64,000 nt of DNA, from NCBI GenBank assembly GCA_963281255.1, contig OY725489.1, positions 4,216,001 through 4,280,000 on the forward strand, read 5' to 3'. The position numbers were made by a program, and so were the translations under genes. A model generated the notes under the pieces. That model worked only from the letters and a program-made list of their open reading frames with translations. It had not been told where the DNA came from and made no database searches. Source of the DNA: Aphrocallistes beatrix (lineage: Eukaryota > Porifera > Hexactinellida > Sceptrulophora > Aphrocallistidae). This document shows, piece by piece, positions 1 through 11,544 of the stretch; positions within the stretch are counted from its first letter, which is position 1, and every line of letters begins with the position of its first letter.

Positions 1-345
1 GAGAGAGACGAGGAGGGAACTTCAACTTTGGTGTACTCGTGGACAGGTTCTGGGCTATATGAAGAACATGGCTGAGGCTGTTGGTCTCTATCCACTTGGT
101 TAGCAACATCGGCTGAAGGAATCGTCACATCCGGCTGACATAGAGTCATGCGAGAGAGTGGGAGGAGGAGGAGAGTAGGCGTGCTCGATCGTGGGACAGG
201 AACTGTTGTAGCCTCGGTAGTTTGAGTAGAGAATTCGATGATCTCGCCACCCATCTGTAGGGCGTCATCTAGCATCAAATCTACAGATAGATCAGGGGGG
301 TCCTCCTAAAGTGCACCTCAAAGGGAGTACGTCCAAATGTAGACT
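1..345 (-). mobile_element. Retroelement integrase tail, fossil
   Basis: Read on the minus strand, a stretch near the right end of this interval gives GRTPFEVHF. This matches the block that closes the integrase core of Ty3/gypsy-like retroelements and of host proteins derived from them. Downstream the reading is Ser/Thr/Pro-rich and acidic and resembles nothing specific. It is cut by the window edge, so its true length is unknown. It appears broken, with a few breaks, and no terminal repeat is visible. A domesticated integrase gene is a less likely alternative. Confidence 0.45.
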
Positions 346-482
346 GTTTGACAGTATTCTTAGTACTACGGAAGTTCAATAAGTTCTGATCATTATTAGA
401 TAACATTACTAGATTTTACTAGTACCTTAATTCGCTCATAGAATATGTTTATTTTATCAATTACCTAAAAGCCAGTTTTTAC

Positions 483-1473
483 TTGGTTCAAGTCTACGGT
501 ATGAAAGGTGCTCTATCTTATCCTGGAGTCAGACGATGGGCCCAGCGCTTTAGGGTAGGTAGAGAGTCTGTGGAAGATGACCCTCGGGCTGGAGCACCTG
601 TTACTGCGGTTGTCCCCAAATATTCCAGTGCTATTAAGGAACTCGTTGATTCAGATCCTCATATCACTGTTAAAGAGTTAGTTCATATTATTGGGATCTC
701 AACGGGAAGTGTTGGCCACATTCTAAAGTCAAAACTAAATCTATCAAAGGTTTGTGCTCGATGGGTCCTTCATTGCTTAACAAAGGCCTGTCAGGCCAAA
801 ATTGGTCTGAGGGATCAGTTTTGGCTGCCAAATCTAGTCTGGAGGACCATTTTTAGTGCAGTTTCTGCAGAGAGATGCCCCTATGGCAATGACGGTGTAC
901 CACATCCGTCCATATGTATGTATGTATCTCCGTACGCTGCGAAATTTGAGTTTTCAAAAATTTAGTAGCCCAATGTATTACAATATTCATATCTCGCGTG
1001 CCAAGTCAGCTGCACTATCGGTCTACCGACATACATTTTTCTTAACTTGAATAATGCCAACTTGAGTCATGATCAAAGCGGGCGCAGCGTTGAAGGGAAA
1101 TGGCGGGAAGCAATAGTAAAACTTCTACATACTTGTAGAATCAAAAAAAGTGGACAAAATAAAACTTAATATAAAAGCGGGACATTCAATGCAAAAAACG
1201 TGCAGTTGGCATATATTGAATAGACTCCCTATTAATAGAGACCTCCTAGAGTGATTGTAATGTCATCACATCCTATGAGGAGAGGACTACTTTAGTGTAC
1301 GTAATTAAATGGCACAAAATTTAACCCGGACCAATTTTGGCATGGGGGGAAGCAGGTCAAAGCCAAAATTGCAAGCATGGGGATGGTTGAGCTTGAGCAT
1401 CCACCCTACAGTCCAGACCTAGCTCCTTGTGACTTTTATTTATTCCCGAAGCTAAAAGAGTACCTTTCTGGTC
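483..1473 (+). pseudogene. Mariner-family transposase relic
   Basis: Two blocks of a mariner transposase lie in the same direction. The first, about 483-870, gives the linker RESVEDDPRAG and the second helix-turn-helix with ISTGSVGHIL, which are DNA-binding hallmarks of mariner. The second, about 1378-1473, gives EHPPYSPDLAPCDFYLF, the block holding the third catalytic Asp of DD34D mariners. The middle, including the GDET and HDNA catalytic blocks, is missing, and the pieces are in different frames. No terminal inverted repeats were found. It is an old, dead copy. The better preserved mariner at 24779-25868 shares the same linker and HTH motifs. Confidence 0.75.
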
Positions 1474-2348
1474 ACCTTCCCCTTCTTCTCCTGGTATATA
1501 GGGCAGAGTCGTCAAAATAATTCCAAGCGAGCGAGTAATGTGCAGTTTATTCTTCTCCAAATAGGCCCACATTCTAAACCTCCCTGCATGACAGAGCTTG
1601 TCGTGTGCTTTGCAGAGAGTCTCGTAAACCTTGGCAACTACTAATGCGCGGGCTCTCTCTTTTCCTCGAAACTCTCCACCTATGTATACAGCTCGAAAAT
1701 ATCACCAAACCGACAGACGCTGTACTTCTCAGCTGCTCGGAGGTGGAAGCTTCTGCCAAAATCCTCAGAAGAATTAACTAACAAACTTATCATCTCTTCA
1801 ATATCCCCTGGGATAAAGGCTGCTTAGATTTGGGGAGTTAATCTAACTCCCCATAAAATCTTGTGGTGTTGGAAATGTAATGTTGGTGATGGCAAGTACA
1901 CTCGGGCAGCTTTTCAACATTATATACTGCGAAAAACTACTTCATACAATAGGCATAGTTAAATGAAACTAAAATTACATTCCTACAATTACTTTATCCG
2001 TTGCCAAGTACTTACAGTTCTCAATGTTTAGAATGTAGTTAGTGGACATTCCAAACTCACTTGACTGATAGTAATTGTTTGATGGTAATTCCACACTAAC
2101 TAGACTGTAGTTACGGATTCGATAAATTCATTAGTTGATTACTTATTCAGAATCATTGTAGCCTTCTGTGAATGTGAAACTACTATTTCTATCTAATAAT
2201 AGCTTTAAAGAGCTTATATTTGTTATATTTATTGTCATAAATTAGTTTTATTAGTAATAAATTGATTAATAACATTTAGAATTAAATCTACAATTTCTTA
2301 TCAACCCATGATGTATTATGCTCCCATCAAATTTAGGTTAACTCAACA
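1474..2348. other. No gene seen
   Basis: AT-rich sequence. Short minus-strand open frames near 1574-1759 have no protein features I recognise and are probably chance. Confidence 0.5.
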
Positions 2349-2382
2349 CTTTGGCTCAGCCAAATGTTTGGCTGAGCCAAAG
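2349..2382. repeat. Perfect 16-bp-arm palindrome
   Basis: CTTTGGCTCAGCCAAA is followed after two bases by its exact reverse complement. Partial copies of the arm (AGCCAAGATT) follow twice to about 2420. Probably the heart of a small foldback repeat or a cruciform-prone site. Confidence 0.7.
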
Positions 2383-2610
2383 TTGCTTTTAGCCAAGATT
2401 TAGCCAAGATTCACAAATCTTGGCCAGTTTACACTTTGGTCCATGACATATTCATTGTTGAGCCTACAATTGCATCGACATGTGTGGTCTAGCCCTTCCT
2501 TCCAGGTGATGAGATAATATAGGAAATATCATCAGCAATTCTCAGAAAAGTGAAGTGTATATAGGAACGCAATAGATAGTTTATGAATATTACATAGAAG
2601 CATTCCTATA

Positions 2611-3140
2611 TCCTTACTATTAAAACTCGATTATTGTATATATATATCTGTAACGAATTGATTGAAGAAACTGCCAGGCACAGAAAGCTGATTTTTGGCA
2701 TGTGGGAGTCTTTTGGCTATGGCTCCAGTAAGTTCTGAGCTCAGACGAAAATGTCGACTCATCATGGAATTATGACGTCATTGTCACATTTTTAAAAGTT
2801 AAGCAATACAGTTATTCAAGCATAACTCAGCCATTATAGGAGATAGAAGGCTGAAATTTTAATAGAATCTGTATACTAAAATACCTCACATATGATGCGT
2901 TTCATCAAAAAATGATGACTCATCACTCTGTTATGACGTCATCATTACGCATCAAAAATTTTAAAATTGACAAATTTGGTGATTTTTCGAGTGATATTGA
3001 TTTTAAAACTAAGATGGACAAATTTAGAGATGATATCTCCCTTATAATTAACCAATGTCACCTCCAGGGGACCGAAGGGAGCCTCCGGCGGACACGAAGT
3101 GTCTGCTAGCCGCGCAGCGCAAGCAAGCGAAGCGCGCTTG
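2611..3140 (+). mobile_element. Non-autonomous Helitron, complete copy
   Basis: The element starts with TCCTTACTATTAAAACTCGA directly after an A and ends with a stem-loop whose stem is CAAGCG/CGCTTG (loop AAGCG), followed directly by a T. A 5'-TC end, insertion between A and T without target duplication, and a 3' hairpin are hallmarks of Helitrons. Inside are a short TA tract, several TGACGTCA-like palindromes and a second hairpin around GGACAC/GTGTC. No Rep/helicase coding is present. Other copies lie at 5935, 23184, 32080, 34337, 37731, 46893, 49185 and 57433. The last bases are CTTG rather than the canonical CTRR, and the hairpin sits flush with the 3' end instead of about 10 bp before it. 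Confidence 0.82.
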
Positions 3141-3447
3141 TTATAAGTAAAACGGATTTAAAACAAGTTAGTGACTATGAAAATTAATTCAAAAATGTAA
3201 TATTAGAAATTTTACATCACTTTAAAATTTGCCAAAACCTAAATCATAATCGTAAATATTACTCAAGTACTATCGCTTTATATCTAAAATTGGACATTTG
3301 AAGAAAATTATGAATAAACGTAATACAATTTGAGTGTAGCACCAGTAGGGAGATGATCTTATAGCATGGAGGAAGTAAATTGGAACCTAATAGTAGAAAT
3401 GTAACTAATCATCCGTAATTTCCTGATCGGTTCCACCAAGTTTGGTT
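3141..3447. other. No gene seen
   Basis: AT-rich sequence between a Helitron copy and a nested MITE/hAT cluster. Nothing recognisable. Confidence 0.5.
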
Positions 3448-3685
3448 ACTGAGGTCAGGGCTGTATCAACCCATTTTGAGTTGGGAAAATCATACCAATG
3501 AGTTGATTATAGCCGTCATATGAAAATGAATTGTTGAAACCAGTTCATTTAGTACAAAACTACAAATACATCATTCCGAAAATGAGTAGGCTGTAGACAA
3601 CTCATTTTTTGAAAGAGTTGAATGAGTTGTGGGCAAGGAATTTCCATGAAAAATGACTTGTTTTTGCCAACTGGGTTGATACAGC

Positions 3686-5825
3686 CAGTGGCGTACCGTG
3701 ACCAAATGCCGCCCGGGGCGGGAATTTTAGAATGCCGCATTGCCGCCCCTAGGTGTGAATTATTTAAATTATAATTTCGCGATTCAATTTCCTATTTGCT
3801 TTATTTTGCTTAACAATATTCTAATAACTCGCTACAAATGGTTAACAAATAGTTCTCGCTTTTAATGCTGCGAAATCATTGATAACATCATCAAAATTAA
3901 TATTATCTGTTATGTCTCTCTCTATCGATAAGATTGCAATGCTTGTTAACCGAATTTGACTCATTGTCGATCGCAGATAATTCTTTATTAGTTTCAACTT
4001 CGAAAAACTTCTTTCGCAACTTGCAACGCTGATTGATACTCATGGTCAGAAATATTCGAATCGCGATAATAAGATTTGGAAGGGACTCTATAAATCCCCA
4101 TTTGACCATCCATTGCAGTAGAACAAGGATAGTGCAATTTCCGCAAATGACACCTTGATTATTATTACGCGAGACTAACACATATCTTCTAAGTCTATGA
4201 ATTTCAAGTTTTAATTCATCACCATCGACTTCATTATATACATCAGCGAGGGCATTGATGCTTTGTTTGATAAATTTATCCCGGTTTGTATCCATGATAA
4301 TTTCAAGTTGGAGAAACCCAAATTTTTTGTTAATTGTGTCCATCTGTTCAAAGCGTTTGTTAATTTCATTCCTTAATTTGTCCACCACTTGAAACAACTC
4401 TCGCCGTAGCTCTTCTTGGAAAGTAATATTTTCATCAATAATCGCCACACCATCTAATCTTTTTCGCTTCCTCACACGTCGCGTTATTGTAATATCCATT
4501 TCTTCACATCTGGCGATCGCATAAATAATAGATTCCTCAACCAGTCGATCTCGTCCATCATCCAGAAACTGTCGAAGTGAGTGGATTTTAAAAACAGATT
4601 GATCTAATCCGAGTCCTTTGGTCTATAGATATTTCAGGACGTCATCAACTTCAGGGAGAATCTTCCCCCACAATCCCAGGTAACAGAAAAATGGGAATGT
4701 ATTTAAGCTGGAAATGAAGATACCTGCACCTGACCTTGTGTCGAAATTCTCCTCTGCTCCCGTAAGTTTCTCCAAGGCTTCTAACACTTCAGGGAAATAG
4801 TTACATAGTACACTCACTGCGTCATTTCTGGCACTCCAACGAGTTTGCACTATTCGTTTCACTCTCTTTGGCGCAAATGCTTGCAATATGTCCCATCAAT
4901 GAGTGGAGGAAGAAAAGAAAGAATAAACTCTTTCTACAGTTCCAAAGAATGTGATAGAGTTTTTTTCTCCTCTTGAACCATGTTTTTCTACTGATATTAA
5001 TGGCCCCTCTTTGTTTTGAAGATCTACTGGCCCACGGGATACGAGTTCGATCCGAATAGGGTCAGATAATGGTATATTCCAAACTCCAGCATCATGAAAG
5101 ATATCAGGATCTACTTTATCAACATCATGTATTTCTGATTCAGGTCCCGTCATTGAATTTGATTCCTCTGAATTGGATTCTATCCCAACTGTGTCTCTGA
5201 CTGAAGAGCTAGCTATAGTCTCATCAAGATTGGAATCAATCGGGGGGCTTTCTACAAAAGATATATCAGGAACTGGAACCGTTACAGACTCAACAGGCAG
5301 CAAGAAATTGTGCATTGTACGTGCAGAGCGCTGATTTTCTTCTTTACGCTCTTCTCGTTGCCTTCTGTAGGCAGCACCACTCAGCTTTACCCTCTTAATA
5401 CTGCTGCTCATTATTTGAAATTGCAATTTTATGATGAAATCTGAATAGTTAATTTATTAAAACACGCAAGAAATCTATAAATGCGACTTAATATTGTCAT
5501 TTATATTTCTTACAGTTAATAATATCACTTCTACAAGTATTATGACTATTATGTTATTATGTTATTACAGTAAGGTTGTGGTTTGTATACTAATATATGT
5601 TTTCATTATTTCAGAAATTGAAATCATTACAATTGATTTAGAGGGATTCTTAATTATAGAAGTGCAGTTATCAATTGTTATTTGTGAATTGGCAATAGTG
5701 CGAATTGTCAACAGACAATAAACTGATCAATTTAATTCAACACTGGATTTCTACATGCATTAGGAGAATTTAATTTAAAGCTGTAAATGCAATTTGCCGC
5801 CCCCCCCCCCCACGGTACGCCACTG
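3686..5825 (-). mobile_element. hAT transposon with exact 8-bp TSD
   Basis: Termini CAGTGGCGTACCGTG at the left and its reverse complement at the right are flanked on both sides by the identical octamer GATACAGC (3678-3685 and 5826-5833). This is diagnostic of a hAT insertion. The 2140-bp element carries one decayed coding region on the minus strand (3903-5426). The right end has a run of 13 C's just inside the terminal repeat. The exact duplication suggests an insertion that is not very old, while the coding region is already disabled and lacks the catalytic core. Confidence 0.93.
3903..5426 (-). pseudogene. hAT transposase (TTF/ZMYM type), internally deleted
   Basis: A single reading frame of 508 codons runs through the whole interval with only two in-frame stops, near 4896 and 4623. 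The N-terminus gives KRVKLSGAAYRRQREERK and then FHDAGVWNIPLSDPIRIEL, the lead-in of TTF-type zinc-finger hAT transposases (the family annotated as zinc finger MYM-type protein 1-like). The C-terminal part gives RWSARNDAV and ends in a degenerate dimerisation region (SLPNLIIAIRIFLTMSIN). The TTF finger and the DDE core between these parts are missing, so this is an internally deleted derivative that could only have moved with transposase supplied from elsewhere. A domesticated gene is less likely because the element ends and the target duplication are present. Confidence 0.8.
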
Positions 5826-5934
5826 GATACAGCCCTGACTGAGATAATATGGAATGGAGTATTCCGTAAATTAGGCAATTACAAGTAGAATTCCGGAAAG
5901 TTCCGCAAAGTTCCATAAATTAGGGACTCAGATA

Positions 5935-6100
5935 TCAAATAAAATTGACAATTTGGTGATTTATCCAGTGGTGTAGATTATAACATTAAGACAGACATGT
6001 TTAGAGTGATTATCAACCTTAAAATTAACCAGTGTGAGCCCAGGCGCCCAAATGGCGCGTCTGGCGAACACAGTGTCCGCAAGCAAGCGAAGCGTGCTTG
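5935..6100 (+). mobile_element. Helitron 3' fragment
   Basis: Matches the last 165 bp or so of the 2611-3140 Helitron, including the GGCGAACACAGTGTCC hairpin and the terminal CAAGCGAAGCGTGCTTG stem-loop. The 5' part is absent. Confidence 0.8.
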
Positions 6101-6347
6101 TGTTTCTGTAAGTTAAAATGCAAGCCATCAAGTTCTAAACCTTCAAACCGGTTGCTACGTTTTAGGCATTATACGCATTGAAATTAATAACAAACGCTAG
6201 TTTAGTCTAGAAATAGACATATTACATCTATAGAACATGTCTAAATTTAGCAACACTCATACACAGACACACAACGTACAATTACAACTGCAAATGGATA
6301 GCTATTAAATAGAGCTAAATACAATAAATGTGCTCAAATTACGCATT

Positions 6348-6821
6348 ATGTTGGGGAAAATGAGTACATATCAACATGCATGTAATATCTTCCCTAGTGA
6401 TGATATCCAGTTCGTGCCAGGAAAGTTGCGAATTGGGGAGTGCAATCAGAACATAATAATTGAGAAGAGAGCCGGCCAAAAGAATATTCACTTGTGCAGA
6501 GACGTCATCGAACACATCTGGAGTGGAGGCGAGAGTAAACAGCTCCAGCTTACATTCCGAACAGAACGAAATACATTGACTACCCATATCCGTCGTAGAC
6601 GCCATCATTCTGATTATTGGCTGGACATCTTCGCGTCCTACACTGATGAACAATTCATGCAAGAATTTGGATGTGACCAGTTTCATGCATACAAAGAGCA
6701 TGTTAAACAATATGGTAAAGCTTTCCGGTGGAATCCACCGAAGCTAACATTCGAGCAAAGGGAAGAAAAATTCAAGCAACAGTATTTGCCAGCAGATATA
6801 ATGCTCGACTATCCACAATAG
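6348..6821 (+). CDS. Unidentified 157-aa open frame
   Basis: An ATG-initiated frame of 157 codons (starting MLGKMSTYQHACN and ending PADIMLDYPQ) lies between a Helitron end and the decayed Mutator-like transposase on the same strand. The frame is open further upstream to 6330. The composition is protein-like: mixed hydrophobic and charged residues, a basic HIRRRRHH patch and a lysine/glutamate-rich tail (TFEQREEKFKQQYLP). I recognise no family, signal peptide or membrane segment. No splice sites were clear. It may be an exon of a host gene or an accessory ORF of a transposon. It is not found beside the intact Mutator-like copy at 44097-46499, which argues against a fixed partnership. An antisense frame of 123 codons overlaps it (6339-6710). 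Confidence 0.35.
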   Translation: MLGKMSTYQHACNIFPSDDIQFVPGKLRIGECNQNIIIEKRAGQKNIHLCRDVIEHIWSGGESKQLQLTFRTERNTLTTHIRRRRHHSDYWLDIFASYTDEQFMQEFGCDQFHAYKEHVKQYGKAFRWNPPKLTFEQREEKFKQQYLPADIMLDYPQ

Positions 6822-7419
6822 ATACTCACTTACTTGGAGTAGATTTTGTATGCATGTAACAATCATGTGATTCATTGCTATTACTTTACAACTATTAGTA
6901 CATAGTATAACTATTATTATAATAAAGTACTTGTTGATAAATTAGTAACAATATCACTAGACGTACATAATACCATTTGTCTGCTTCATATATTATTATA
7001 TTGGATCTATGATCCTATGGTTCTCTACCGACCACTTAAGGGTGCGCGTTATTGGGAGGTGCCCCATTCAAGGCTCCATTTTCCATCCCAGACAACAATA
7101 TTCACAATAGCAATGCACACATCACAGTAGATATGTAAGCACGTTACAACCAAGTGTAATTGGAATTTAGGTTAGTAAGAAATTGAGAAATGCAATCACC
7201 ATCCATAATTGGCAAAATTCTAAAAATATCAACATGTGCATGTGTACTGTACATGGCTAGCTATATTTAGAATTCTGTCACTACAATTCAAGAAACTAGT
7301 TCTATTATTAGCATGTGAGGTGGAACTATTATGGGCACTACAACTGTAGTTAATTTTAACGTTGTTACACCAAATCAATATAAGTATGGAAATAATTAAT
7401 GTCATAACTAATTCAAAAA
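6822..7419. other. Leader of the Mutator-like relic
   Basis: AT-rich sequence upstream of the transposase relic. I looked for terminal inverted repeats matching 9790-10371 and could not establish any. Confidence 0.4.
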
Positions 7420-9788
7420 ATGTCTTCTTCAGAACAAGAAACTATTTCTACATTTCGCAGCGCAGATCTCCCGAAGGTTTGCATTCCGGCTGATTTTGAA
7501 TCTAGCATGGAGTCAAGTGGGTCTGACAATGAAGGTGATTTCATATTCAAAGTCCCAACAACCCCAACTGATTTAACACCAGCTACATCCACGCCTACTG
7601 AGCTCGGATCTACTCTCTCTCAAGTAGCCCTCTCTTCGCAGAAATCCGAAGAATCGGATAACACGGCACCAGCTACCCCAGTTCATACCAAAAAGCAGCG
7701 AGGACATAAACTCAACACTGGGAGGTTTCGGAAGGGTGAGGGAGTCAAAAGAAAATCTACTTTCACATCATCTACCACAAAGCGATTACCCCTTCATACT
7801 AAATCTAAAACACTATTACAGCAAGTGAAGTTTCCTCAGCCCAATAAACGCCTCAGTATTATGGTACAGAAGGATGGAGCTCAATCATTTCGTGATCTCT
7901 ACATTCCTCATGGCTCGCAAATAATTGATATCGATATACTGAGTACGGTATTTTCTCTATTGAGATGCACTGAGGCACACTGCACTGGTAAATTGAATCT
8001 GTATCAATACGCTTTTCGTGATGGGTTACAATCATATCTCTTGTTGAAATGCAGTCGCTGCCATCTTGTGCTTGCTGAATTTCCCACATCCTGTCCGGTT
8101 GGAATGAAACCTAATGAAGCCGTGAACGATCCTCAAATGCTTTGCCGGAAAAAGTCGGAAGTCAACGTTAGAGCTTTACTAGCAGCACGCTGTACTTCCA
8201 TGAGCTGGAGTTATTTTCTACTGACCTGCAATCTCCTTGATATACAAAATACCTGGCATAGAATGTCCAAGTCTCTACTAGCGCAATTGGTCCTTTCTAC
8301 AGATAAAATATGCCAGCAATCCATGTCCATGACAGCAAAAGAAGTGAGAGCCAAAGCTGAGTCATCTAACATTCCTGGTTGCAAGGTATGCGCGGTGAGC
8401 TTTGACGGATCTTGGCACAGGCGTGGGTAATTTTAGTAATCAAGGATTCGCCGGGGCTATTGAAGTCAAAACGGGGAAAGTCCTTGACTACGTCCTTTAC
8501 GAACGCGTGTGTAACAAATGTATCAGATGGACGGAAGAACGTAAGAAAGAAAACCCAGAGGAATACAGCGAATACTGGGAGAAACATTCGAGCGAATGCC
8601 CAGCTAACTTATCTGGAACAAGTCAGGCGATGGAATCTTCTGCTGCAATAGAAATCTGGGGTAGATCAGTTGACAAACATTCTCTAGCCTATACTACATA
8701 TGTGGGAGATGGGGACTCAAGCTCTTTCAAAAGGTTGGAACAGAATAATCCTTACAAAGGGAAGTTATCCGGAAAGAGGAATGTCTTGGGCACACGCAAA
8801 AACGATTAAAGAAACACCTCAAAAAGAAGACAACTACGAAAACAATGCCCTCCAAGCCAATACCCGCATCAAAAGTCGAGAGAATTGCTCATCTATACGC
8901 TCTTGTTATTGGTAAGAACAGAGGCAGAACACCACTAGACATTCAAAACGCCCTGTATATACTGATGAATCATTTGTTCGAGGAGCACGATCGTTGCCCA
9001 CACTCAAAATAACCCTGGTGTTACTTTCAAAAGGGCCTCGCAATTTCAGCTGAGAATACCTCTCATCCACCTCCTATACTCCGACAACCCTATCTGAATA
9101 AAGACGAGTATTCGCGCCTGGAAGATGTTTTCAAGAAATTTGCAAGCATTGAAATGTGTTCCGCTCTGACAATGGGATTAACACAGAACTGTAATGAGTC
9201 GCTACATTCAGCTGTATGGCATAATGCTCCAAAGACAAAACGTGTAGGACAAAAGTCACTTCAAGCCGCTGCTGCTATTGCTGTGTGCACTTTCAATGAA
9301 GGTTCAATGATGCTCGCAGCTATTGTCAGATCAACAAGTACAATGTAGCCGTATATGAACACCTAGCATCGATGGATAAAGAAAGGAACCGCTGTAAACT
9401 TAAAGCCGTTATGGCTACTCAAAAGAGGCGTCGGAGAGTTCTCAAATCCCAATTCATTGCAGCCGAATCCTCCAGGCGTAGACGTGAAAAGGATACTACG
9501 ACCTATAAATCTGGAGGTTTTGGTACTGAGCTCTCATCTGTTGCCATGAAAGAATTACCTTCCACGAGTGTTAACCCTGATGACTCTGAAACAGTTTGCG
9601 AGGAATGTGAACAACACGACTGCCCAACCGGGGGAAAGAGGGAGAATGATGACTGGTTAGGTTGTGAGTTCTGCCTGAGATGGTTTCACTGTGGATGCGT
9701 CAATACCAGTCTAAAGGACGTGGGAGATGATCCTTATATCTGTAGGAAATGTGACTTGGAATTCGAGTCCTGTGTAGAAGCTGTATAA
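7420..9788 (+). pseudogene. Mutator-like transposase with PHD finger, decayed
   Basis: This collinear paralogue of the intact 800-aa protein at 44097-46499 is alignable end to end. It shows the Ser/Thr-rich N-terminus, the DGSWHRRG block (first catalytic Asp), VGDGDSSSFKRL (second), CNESLHSAVWHNAP (Glu) and a C-terminal PHD finger (CEFCLRWFHCGC, then YICRKC). The frame is lost just after DGSWHRRG near 8428, again near 8765 and near 9330, and there is an in-frame stop near 9010. About four lesions in 2.4 kb indicate moderate age. Antisense or out-of-frame small ORFs here have no separate meaning. The element's outer ends could not be fixed. Confidence 0.88.
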
Positions 9789-10371
9789 CTATTGTTTCTG
9801 TAGTAGCATGCCACAATTAGAATAGTATGATATACTTGTTTGCTCATTTGTACTATAATCAATATCTATGCATCAATCTAGCCCAGGGAATTTGAAACTG
9901 CGTCACTAATATTAAAAATAATGGTCGACATACCGATAGAAAAGCACCACAAAAACAGTCAATAATAGTATCGAAATTGGAAAAATACAGTCAGGGTCGC
10001 ATATAATTATGAACCGCATGGGGGCCCAAAATATTTTCACAATAGAAGAGAGTCATACATAGTTTAGCGAAATCGAAATAATAGAAATTCTATAGAACCG
10101 GTCAAATTGGGACCCAGAGGATTTGTTCATAATAAGCGACTCTGAATGTACATATTGATATATGTATGCTATTGCACCATTTAATTTTGATATCAACATT
10201 TTACAAGTGCGAATATCGAAATCTACTTTTACTAAATTACACTACAAGGCTTATTAGCCGTTGAGATTTCTTTTCTAGCAGAAAATACACGTCTACACAA
10301 AAAGGTGTGAAAATATGATTAAATTTTATGATATGATAAGCAGACGTGCGTTCAACTCGATCTGGTATATA
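9789..10371. other. No gene seen
   Basis: AT-rich. It may contain the 3' end of the Mutator-like element; no coding or structured sequence is recognised. Confidence 0.4.
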
Positions 10372-11314
10372 CAGTGTGTTCGGAAATTATTGGGACTAGA
10401 CTTTAACTTAATGAAGTATCAAACCTGTACTTGGAAAGAGTATTAGAATTTCAGTATAACTTCATGTATGTATTTTCTTACTATATTTACATTGTTTTGA
10501 GTTACACTATCATACCATGTGATTACCCAGCATCTTTTCTAGAATGCAAACTCATTCTTTGTCTCAGTTTTCGTCAAAATTCTAACCACAGTTTGCTATG
10601 GTATAGCAATGTTTTCTTCTATACCGCTTAATTTAGTTATAGAAATATCTAAGCATGTATATATCTTGTAGTTGTGCAATTCTTGAGGATTTGTTTAAAG
10701 TATTCAGCAAGATATAGGTTGTGAAAGTCAGAATTAGGGGTGTGATTGAGGCCCGCAGAGAATAACAATGTAAAAAGTGGAATTTAGCCCATTAAATTCA
10801 CAATTTTGAACTTAACTTGTTTAAAGTAATGGAATAACTAATAATTAGTGCTATTTGTGGGGATTGACTACAAATACAATTATATTTTCTCAAATTCAAT
10901 TTTTTTTCTCGAGAAATTTGATTATTGTAGGGTAATCACTGGCACACCCCTAATTCTGACTTTCAGAGCCTATATCTTTCCGAATCCCTTGAACAAATAC
11001 GCAAGAATTGCACAACTACAAGATATATACATGCTTAGATATTTCTATAACTAAATTAAGCGGTATAGAAGAAAACATTGCTATACCATAGCAAACTGTG
11101 GTTGGAATTTTGACGAAAACTGAGACAAAGAATGAGTTTCCATCTAGAAAAGATGCTGGGTAATCACATGGTATGATAGTGTAACTCAAAACAATGTAAA
11201 TATAGTAACAAAATACATACATGAAGTTATACTGAAATTATAATACTCTTACCAAGTACAGGTTTGATACTTCATTAAGTTAAAGTCTAGTCCCAATAAT
11301 TTCCGAACACACTG
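10372..11314. mobile_element. Tc1-type MITE with ~370-bp inverted arms
   Basis: CAGTGTGTTCGGAAATTATT at 10372 begins an arm that runs to about 10745 and reappears inverted from about 10940 to 11314, with a TA on each side (10370-10371, 11315-11316). The two arms are close to identical over most of their length, so the transcript would be a long double-stranded hairpin. The outermost bases resemble the termini of the DD35E element at 26002-27364 (CAGTATGTCCAATAATTATT), so mobilisation by a Tc1-like transposase is plausible. Small mirrored open frames in the arms are by-products of the symmetry. Confidence 0.88.
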
Positions 11315-11544
11315 TACTTTTTAGCCTCAAATCGCATGTGCGTATGTGCGTTTACTTTCAATGCGATCTTATTACCAGAGGTTTCTGTACAATATATTGA
11401 TTAGAAACATTAATCTGTGACTAATTTGAATGCGTATTATTCGAATCTGTAATTCAATTAGCTATATCCCATACCGTTTAGAAGTAACCGTCTTCATGAA
11501 TAGACACATTTTAGCATTATTTGTATGGGAAAGAATCAAGTGTT

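Larger units (their letters stand above)
3456..5837. mobile_element. hAT-type MITE interrupted by a hAT
   Basis: CAGGGCTGTATCAACCCA at 3456 is mirrored by its reverse complement ending at 5837. The flanks are ACTGAGGT (3448-3455) and ACTGAGAT (5838-5845), an 8-bp target duplication with one mismatch, as hAT transposases make. Without the inner insertion (3686-5825 plus one copy of its duplication) the MITE is about 230 bp. It has no coding capacity. The inner hAT landed close to its right end, so the MITE is the older of the two. Confidence 0.85.

Noticed and set aside
10431-11222. Mirrored open frames of 66-68 codons
   Set aside because: They are mirror images created by the long inverted arms of the MITE.
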